NCBI RefSeq assembly: GCF_001668575.1 | Contig: NZ_LZMD01000101.1 | Span: 1-58,560 of the forward strand | Direction of reading: 5' to 3' | DNA length: 58,560 bases | Source: Mycobacterium sp. 1164985.4 | Lineage (GTDB): Bacteria; Actinomycetota; Actinomycetes; Mycobacteriales; Mycobacteriaceae | In this document: positions 53,632-58,560 of the stretch, in pieces | How the letters are laid out: each line of letters opens with the position of its first letter | Numbering within the stretch: the stretch's first letter is position 1 | Notes under the pieces: model-generated | Seen by the model: only the letters and a program-made list of their open reading frames with translations | Database searches by the model: none | Told to the model about the DNA's origin: nothing | Position numbers and translations under genes: made by a program

Positions 53632-54672
53632 TCAGGCCGGAGGCGTCATCCCCTGCGCGTTCTCCGGCGCGACCGGGACGGGCACACCGACAGCGGGCCG
53701 CGGCGCAGGCGCGTTGGGATCCGCGGGCGGGGGCGGCGGTGCGTTCGGATCCGCCGGCGGAGCCGCGGGCGCGTTCGGATCGGCGGGCGGGGCCGCCGGA
53801 GCCGCCGGTGGGGTGTACGGCCGGATCGAGTTGGCCAGCGTGACCGCTTCTTCCTTGGGCACAGGGTTGTTCGCAGTGCCGAGCCAGACGACGAACCACC
53901 GCTCCGGGGTGCGCTGACCGCGCGGCGTGCCGGGTTCGACCGGATTGCCGACGACACCGGCCCAGATCTGACCGTTCGGCTTGTTCGTGTCGGTGAACTT
54001 CACCTCGTAGTACGACGCGACGCCGGGCATGCCGTCGGCCTCGAGTTCGACGGTCTCGTGGTTGATCCGGGTGCCGGGGAACGGCATGAAGAACTCGCCC
54101 ATGTCGGAAGCCAACCGCTGGGCGGCCTTGGTGTTGTCCGTCTCGGCCCCAGCGAAGAGCTTCAGGTCGAGCCGTCCGAGCAGAATGCTTGTGTCGCTGG
54201 GCGGTTCGGCCCCTTCAGGGGCGATCTTGGTCAGCAAGGCCTGGCCGTAGGACAGCTGCGTCGAGTCCGCGACCTTCCAGCCCGCCGGCACGACATAGCT
54301 CATGCCGCCGGCGGCCGAGTCCACCCTGCCGGCGTCGCCGGGCGCGGGGGCCGGCGCATTCGGATCGCCCGGCGGCGGGGCCGGCGCATTCGGATCGGCG
54401 GGTGCGGGGGCGCCAGGTGCCGGCGCGGGCGCGGGGGCGCCGGGGGCAGGAGCGGGCGCGGGCGCTCCCGGCGGGGCCGGAGGTGGCGGCGGTCCCTGCA
54501 GGAAGGTGTTGCCCGTCGGCGGAGGAGGCGGCGGGGCGGGTGTCGGCTCGGGCTGCGCCTGTGCCACCGTCGGCAGCGCCAGCGCCAGCGCCGTCGCCCC
54601 GGTCAACGCCGCGGCCGCGAACGTCCTCGAGAGCCCCTTGCGCGGGGATGTAATCGCATCCGGCTGATCCAT
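53632..54672 (-). CDS. apa: Apa, alanine/proline-rich secreted adhesin
   Basis: A 346-residue secreted protein (45/47-kDa antigen, fibronectin attachment protein). Signal peptide ends at VAQAQ; a Pro/Ala-rich N-terminal part (residues ~40-110), a folded core GMSYVVPAGWKVADSTQLSYGQALLTKIAPEG...ERWFVVWLGTANNPVPKEEA containing the fibronectin-binding RWFVVWLGT stretch, and a C-terminal Pro-rich tail. The M. tuberculosis protein is O-mannosylated on Thr in the Pro-rich parts; few Thr remain here in those parts. ATG 54672 has a -10 TAGTTT 7 nt upstream (minus strand, 54680-54685). Confidence 0.92.
   Translation of the reverse strand: MDQPDAITSPRKGLSRTFAAAALTGATALALALPTVAQAQPEPTPAPPPPPPTGNTFLQGPPPPPAPPGAPAPAPAPGAPAPAPAPGAPAPADPNAPAPPPGDPNAPAPAPGDAGRVDSAAGGMSYVVPAGWKVADSTQLSYGQALLTKIAPEGAEPPSDTSILLGRLDLKLFAGAETDNTKAAQRLASDMGEFFMPFPGTRINHETVELEADGMPGVASYYEVKFTDTNKPNGQIWAGVVGNPVEPGTPRGQRTPERWFVVWLGTANNPVPKEEAVTLANSIRPYTPPAAPAAPPADPNAPAAPPADPNAPPPPPADPNAPAPRPAVGVPVPVAPENAQGMTPPA
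53690..53815. repeat. in-frame DPNAP-type coding repeat in apa
   Basis: Repeated codons for ADPNAP(A)APP/PPP units give three or four near-identical 36-39-bp blocks in the C-terminal Pro-rich tail of Apa. Copy number is likely variable between strains. Confidence 0.6.
54350..54480. repeat. in-frame APAPAPGAP/PGDPNAP coding repeat in apa
   Basis: The N-terminal Pro/Ala region encodes repeated GAPAPAPAPGAP and DPNAPAPPPG units, visible as GGGGCGCCGGG-type repeats on the plus strand. Recombination here would alter length without frameshift when units are multiples of three. Confidence 0.55.
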
Positions 54673-54882
54673 GGGGAAGAAACTACCGTGTTACCGCCGT
54701 GACGCAAGTGTGAATTGCTAAGAATGTGCTTAATTCTGGAATAGCTGAGAACCCGAAAGCCCGTGATAGCCACGCTGGACGCGATTTGCTGGCACCGTGG
54801 CATCCCCGCGCGTGCCGCGAGGTGGCCGAACCCCTGTCGGCGCCGGTGATTCGACTGTGTTTCGCACTGGCTCCGGTATCTG

Positions 54883-55935
54883 TTACTGGGCCGGATGCAG
54901 CGCGACCTCTTGGGCCTTGACCGCGAAGATCACCCGTTCGCCGGGAGCGAGCCGCAGTTCGGCCGCGGAGTCCGCGGTGATGTCAGCGGCGATGCCGGGA
55001 CCGCCGTCGGGCTGCTCCTCGGCCCGCACCCGGATGGCCGGGCCGCGGCCGTCGAGTTCGGCGACGGTCACCTCGACGGTGTTGCGAGGGCTGCCGTGCG
55101 GCCGCTCGCGGTACACCGCGACCGCCGCCGGGTGGAACAGCGCCACCGCGGGCCGCCCCGCCTCCACGTCCGATGCCGCGTTCCCATGCCACGCGACACC
55201 CCACTCGGTGACCAGGGCGCCGTCGCGGTCCGCCGTGCCGCGTACGAGGTTGACCCCCGCCAGCCGCGCCCCGAAGCCACTCCGCGGAGAGGCTAACACC
55301 ATTGCAGCCGAACCGCTTTCGACGATGCAGCCGGATTCGATCACCACCACCCGATCGGCGAGCGTGACCACGTCGAGCAGGTCGTGCGTCACCAGCACCG
55401 CCGAACGTCCGTCGTGCGCGAGCACCCTGCGCAAGACCTTGCGGATCGCGGCGGCGGCCGTCACGTCGAGCCCAGCCAACGGCTCGTCGAGCAACAGCAC
55501 CTCGGGTTCGGCGGCCAGGGCACGCGCTAGCGCGACGCGCTGCGCCTCACCCCCCGACAGTTCGCGCGGCCTGCGGCCGGCCAGACCCGCCGCGTCGACC
55601 TCGGCGAGCCAGTGCTCGGGCCGCGTGCTGCCGGGCGGGAAGGCGACGTTGGCGACGACGTCGAGATGCGGAAACAGCAGGGGATCCTGCAGAAGCAACC
55701 CCACGCGACGGTCGTGGGTCGCGACGTGGACTCCCGCTGCGGTGTCGGTGAGCACCCGCTGCCCCACCCGCACGACGCCGTCGTCAGGCCGTACCAGCCC
55801 TGCGATGACGTGCAGGGTCGTCGACTTGCCCGCGCCGTTGGGGCCGAGCACGGCCAGCACCTCGCCGGGGTCGACGTCGAACGCGACGTCGACCCCGCGG
55901 CGATCGACCACCGCGCGCAGGCTGATGCCCGTCAC
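54883..55935 (-). CDS. modC: molybdate ABC transporter ATP-binding protein ModC
   Basis: A 350-residue ABC ATPase: Walker A GPNGAGKST, Q-loop LLLQDPLLFPHL, signature LSGGEAQRVALARAL, Walker B VLLLDEPLAGLD and H-loop VLVTHDLLD, then a C-terminal regulatory part (TVEVTVAELDGRGPAIRVR...VKAQEVALHP) of the Mop/TOBE type that senses molybdate. It matches M. tuberculosis ModC. GTG 55935 is the start because the homolog begins just there (VTGISLRAVV) and it overlaps the ModB stop (GTGA). Confidence 0.93.
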   Translation of the reverse strand: MTGISLRAVVDRRGVDVAFDVDPGEVLAVLGPNGAGKSTTLHVIAGLVRPDDGVVRVGQRVLTDTAAGVHVATHDRRVGLLLQDPLLFPHLDVVANVAFPPGSTRPEHWLAEVDAAGLAGRRPRELSGGEAQRVALARALAAEPEVLLLDEPLAGLDVTAAAAIRKVLRRVLAHDGRSAVLVTHDLLDVVTLADRVVVIESGCIVESGSAAMVLASPRSGFGARLAGVNLVRGTADRDGALVTEWGVAWHGNAASDVEAGRPAVALFHPAAVAVYRERPHGSPRNTVEVTVAELDGRGPAIRVRAEEQPDGGPGIAADITADSAAELRLAPGERVIFAVKAQEVALHPAQ

Positions 55936-56735
55936 GGTGCACTCCACGCGCTGTCGCCCCGCAACCGTCGACTCCCCAACCCCAGCACCACGACCGCTGC
56001 CACCAGCACGAGCAGCAGCGACAGCGCCACCGCCGCGCCGGGGTCGCTCTCGCGCTGCAGGTAGATCTCCAGCGGCAGCGTGCGGGTGACGCCCTCACGG
56101 GACCCCGCAAACGTCAGCGTCGCCCCGAACTCGCCGAGCGCCCGGGCGAACGCCAGCACGGCGCCGGACATCAAACCCGGTGTCAGTAGCGGAAGCGTCA
56201 CGCGCCACCACACCCGCGACGGGCGGGCGCCCAGCGTAGCGGCGACGGTTTCGTAACCGGTCCCGGCCGTGCGCGCGGCCCCTTCGAGCGCGATGACCAG
56301 GAACGGCAGCGACACGAACGTCTGCGCGAGGACGACGGCGGTCGTCGTGAACGCGATCTGTATGCCGGCCGCGTCCAGATACTCACCGATCAGCCCGAGG
56401 CGGCCGAACGCGTACAGCAGGGCGATCCCACCCACCACCGGCGGCAACACCAACGGAAGCAGGATCAACGGTCGTGCAGCCCGCACCACGCGGCTGGCGC
56501 TGCGCGCGAGGACCAGTGCCATCGGCACGCCGAGCACAAGGCACAGCACGGTGCTGGCCGTCGCGGTGCGCAGGCTCAGCAGCAGCGCGGCGACCGAGGA
56601 CTCGCTGGTGATCAGCGCCGCGATGTTCGGCCAGTCGACCCTGGTCGCGATCGCGACGAGCGGCACCACGACGAACAGCGCGCCCGCCGCGGCGGGCAGG
56701 TAGAGCCACCGCGGCAGACCAGCCGGATTACTCAA
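55932..56735 (-). CDS. modB: molybdate ABC transporter permease ModB
   Basis: A 267-residue permease with about six TM helices and the EAA cytoplasmic loop EGAARTAGTGYETVAATLGARPSRVWWRVTLPLL that docks the ATPase. FTTTAVVLAQTFVSLPFLVIAL and AFARALGEFGATLTFAGS are typical ModB segments. TTG 56735 is the start, with GGGAGG 4 nt upstream. In M. tuberculosis modA precedes modB; here the SDR gene starts 132 bp away divergently, so no binding-protein gene is at this locus. Confidence 0.92.
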   Translation of the reverse strand: MSNPAGLPRWLYLPAAAGALFVVVPLVAIATRVDWPNIAALITSESSVAALLLSLRTATASTVLCLVLGVPMALVLARSASRVVRAARPLILLPLVLPPVVGGIALLYAFGRLGLIGEYLDAAGIQIAFTTTAVVLAQTFVSLPFLVIALEGAARTAGTGYETVAATLGARPSRVWWRVTLPLLTPGLMSGAVLAFARALGEFGATLTFAGSREGVTRTLPLEIYLQRESDPGAAVALSLLLVLVAAVVVLGLGSRRLRGDSAWSAP

Positions 56736-56867
56736 CGGCCTCCCACCTCACAGGCCAAACCCTATGGGACATGGCCCTGCGCGCCGGTTTCGTGCTGTAG
56801 CTACTGTCCAGTAACATTGCGCGTAATCGCTGGGTTCAGCGTCGAACACTTCAGGGAGGTCCTCGCG

Positions 56868-57539
56868 ATGGAGGTGCTCGTCACCGCAGGTGACACCGAT
56901 CTGGGTCGCACGATCGCCGAGGGCTTCCGGGATGCCGGTCACCGCGTCGTGATCGCCGGCGGCCGCCGCGACGAGCTCGAGGTCGCCGCCAAGGAGCTCG
57001 ACGTCGACGCGATTGTGCTCGACAACACCGATCCCGACAGCCTGGAAGCGGCGCGATCGCAGTTCCCCCACCACCTCGACACGATCGTCAACGTGCCTGC
57101 GCTCGGGTGGGACGGCGGGGATCCGCGCACCTACTCGCTGTCCGACCTGGCCAGGGCGTGGCGTGCAGCGCTGGATTCGATTGTGGTGTCGGCGGTGCTG
57201 ACCGTGCAGATCCTCGGCGACCACCTGCGCTCGGGCGGTTCGATCGTCAACGTGGTTCCGGAGAACCCGGCCGTGGGCAGCGCCGAGGCGGCGATCAAGG
57301 CCGCGCTCGCCGACTGGACCGCCGGGCAGGCCGAGCACTTCGGCACGCGCGGTATCACCGTCAACGCGGTGGCGTCCGGCCGCAGCGCCGAACCCGGCTA
57401 CGAGGGCCTGTCGCGCACGCCTCCGCCGGTCGCCGACGAGATCGCGCGCCTGGCCCTCTTCCTCACGACGCCGGCGGCGCGCCACATCACCGGGCAGATT
57501 CTGCACGTCAGCAAGGGTGCGCTCGCAAACTTCGGCTGA
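56868..57539 (+). CDS. degenerate short-chain dehydrogenase (Rv1856c-like)
   Basis: A 223-residue Rossmann-fold SDR. VLVTAGDTDLGRTIAEGFRDAGHRVVIAGGRR is the N-terminal nucleotide-binding strand-turn-helix, but the TGxxxGxG glycines are incomplete; the expected YxxxK becomes SAEAAIKAAL, so the catalytic Tyr is missing although Lys is kept. The active-site Ser could be in VVPENPA. The C-terminal HITGQILHVSKGAL is normal. ATG 56868 has AGGGAGG upstream. Same length and position as Rv1856c (divergent from mod genes). Probably a weak or non-catalytic SDR. Confidence 0.85.
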   Translation: MEVLVTAGDTDLGRTIAEGFRDAGHRVVIAGGRRDELEVAAKELDVDAIVLDNTDPDSLEAARSQFPHHLDTIVNVPALGWDGGDPRTYSLSDLARAWRAALDSIVVSAVLTVQILGDHLRSGGSIVNVVPENPAVGSAEAAIKAALADWTAGQAEHFGTRGITVNAVASGRSAEPGYEGLSRTPPPVADEIARLALFLTTPAARHITGQILHVSKGALANFG

Positions 57540-57605
57540 TTATTCCGATGTTCGCCCCGAGCTAAACGGGGTGACCGCTCCGCTTAGGTGTGGTTACGTG
57601 CTCCC

Positions 57606-58535
57606 ATGACCATCAAACTCGGACTCCAGATCCCGAACTTCTCGTACGGCACTGGCGTCGCGGAGATCTTCCCCACCGTGATCGCGCAGGCGCAGGAAGC
57701 CGAGGCCGCCGGCTTCGACTCGGTCTTCGTGATGGACCACTTCTACCAACTGCCCGGACTCGGCACGCCGGATCAGCCGATGCTCGAGGCGTACACGGCG
57801 CTGGGCGGCCTGGCCACCGCGACCGAGCGCGTCCAGCTCGGCACCCTCGTCACCGGCAACACCTACCGCAACCCGACCCTGTTGGCGAAGGCGATCACGA
57901 CGCTGGACGTGATCAGCCAGGGACGGGCGATCCTGGGCATCGGCACCGGCTGGTACGAGCTCGAACACGACAGCCTCGGATATCAATTCGGCACTTTAAC
58001 CGACCGTTTCAATAAGCTCGGCGAGGCGCTGCAGATCATCCTGCCGATGCTCGAGGGCCAGCGGCCGACGTTCGAGGGCAAGTACTACCGCGCCAAGGAT
58101 GCGATGGCCGAACCGCGCTTCCGCGACCACATTCCGCTGATGATCGGCGGCAGCGGTGAGAAGAAGACGATTCCGTTGGCGGCCAGGCACTTCGACCACC
58201 TCAACATCATCGCCGGGTTCGACGAGTTGCCCCGCAAGGTGCAGGTCGTCAAGGATCGCTGTGAGGAGATCGGCCGCGACCCGGCGACCCTCGAGACCAG
58301 CATGCTCGTCGTCGCGATCATCGACGAGAACATCACCGGCGACGTCATCCCCGACGACTACAAGCAGCAAGCCGTCTTCGGCAGTGCCGAGCAGGTGGCC
58401 GAGCAGATCAAGACGAAGGTGCTCGACGCCGGCGTGGACGGGGTGATCCTGAGCCCGGTGACGAGCCTCAACGGATACCAGCCGGGCGGCGTCACGGCGG
58501 TCGCCGAAGCGCTTCGACCCGTCCTCGGCCTGTGA
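57606..58535 (+). CDS. LLM class F420-dependent oxidoreductase (Rv1855c ortholog)
   Basis: A 309-residue luciferase-like F420 enzyme. TIKLGLQIPNFSYGTGVAEIFPTVIAQAQEAEAAGFDSVFVMDHFYQLPG, then RVQLGTLVTGNTYRNPTLLAKAITTLDVISQGRAILGIGTGWYELEHD and PLMIGGSGEKKTIPLAARHFDHLNI are standard TIGR03560-type features with the F420 loop. It follows the SDR gene by 66 bp; M. tuberculosis Rv1855c-Rv1856c have the same order. A short 5-bp hairpin (57555-57571) lies between. Substrate unknown. ATG 57606. Confidence 0.92.
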   Translation: MTIKLGLQIPNFSYGTGVAEIFPTVIAQAQEAEAAGFDSVFVMDHFYQLPGLGTPDQPMLEAYTALGGLATATERVQLGTLVTGNTYRNPTLLAKAITTLDVISQGRAILGIGTGWYELEHDSLGYQFGTLTDRFNKLGEALQIILPMLEGQRPTFEGKYYRAKDAMAEPRFRDHIPLMIGGSGEKKTIPLAARHFDHLNIIAGFDELPRKVQVVKDRCEEIGRDPATLETSMLVVAIIDENITGDVIPDDYKQQAVFGSAEQVAEQIKTKVLDAGVDGVILSPVTSLNGYQPGGVTAVAEALRPVLGL

Positions 58536-58560
58536 TCGGAGCAGGGGTGGGATATAACCC

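Noticed and set aside
53185..54702. Open frame of about 500 codons antisense to apa and adhA
   Set aside because: Low-complexity Arg/Gly translation; the sense genes are well supported.
57555..57571. Hairpin CCCCG / CGGGG between the SDR and LLM genes
   Set aside because: Only 5 bp of stem; too short to call a terminator.

Overview
The window is high-GC actinobacterial DNA. GTG starts are frequent, genes overlap by ATGA or TGATG, and many genes have a TANNNT -10 box 6-8 nt before the start codon, as in leaderless mycobacterial transcripts. Marker genes (antigen 85, Apa, GlnA3, BfrA, LldD2, AdhA, F420-dependent oxidoreductases, a CYP124-like P450) indicate a mycobacterium. An ATP-dependent Lon protease and a phosphoketolase suggest an environmental, fast-growing Mycolicibacterium-type species rather than M. 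tuberculosis. No tRNA, rRNA, CRISPR array, IS element or phage gene was seen.

Layout. 1-7.3 kb: truncated LLM oxidoreductase, SRPBCC protein, HSL-type esterase, a decayed GT39 glycosyltransferase, SnoaL-like protein, CYP124-like P450, an Rv2629-type eRF1-like protein, a HAD phosphatase and a membrane coiled-coil protein. 7.4-12.8 kb: a translationally coupled operon of APC permease, glutamine-synthetase-like ligase and DszC/SfnB-like flavoenzyme, divergent from a MetQ-like protein without a signal peptide and an orphan winged-helix regulator. 12.8-18.9 kb: secreted proteins, a Tat/lipobox dienelactone hydrolase, an amidohydrolase with an NTF2-like partner, GlnA3, and a carboxymuconolactone-decarboxylase-like protein with a KstR-type box. 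19-27 kb: a DHA2 MFS pump with a C-terminal winged helix, BfrA, a divergent unknown gene plus Bfd behind an IdeR-like box, enoyl-CoA hydratase, PPOX and EthD-like genes, and a three-gene nitrile-hydratase/thiocyanate-hydrolase-like operon. 27-36.6 kb: FUSC transporter, hotdog thioesterase with a second KstR-type box, TetR with its operator and a membrane partner, TPR protein, deaminase, GH13 protein, DUF1810 and LldD2. 36.8-42.9 kb: antigen 85C-like mycolyltransferase, Lon behind a HAIR element, TfoX-like, EndoIII-like and DUF72 proteins, and a lipoprotein. 42.9-58.5 kb: an LLM / double CoA-transferase / thiolase-like operon, phosphoketolase, CPBP protease, CGNR protein, small secreted proteins, AdhA, Apa, ModC-ModB (no ModA), a degenerate SDR and an LLM oxidoreductase.

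Much of 17-58 kb recalls the M. tuberculosis Rv1855c-Rv1878 block (Rv1855c, Rv1856c, modBC, apa, adhA, Rv1863c, Rv1866, Rv1867, lldD2, Rv1873, Rv1875, bfrA, Rv1877, glnA3), inverted and interrupted by accessory genes. Rv gene assignments are from memory of sequence resemblance and gene order; no database was searched. The less ordinary parts are the nitrile-hydratase-like operon with a CALCSC metal motif, the ligase/flavoenzyme/permease operon facing a cytoplasmic MetQ, and the bfrA/bfd iron-store control region.
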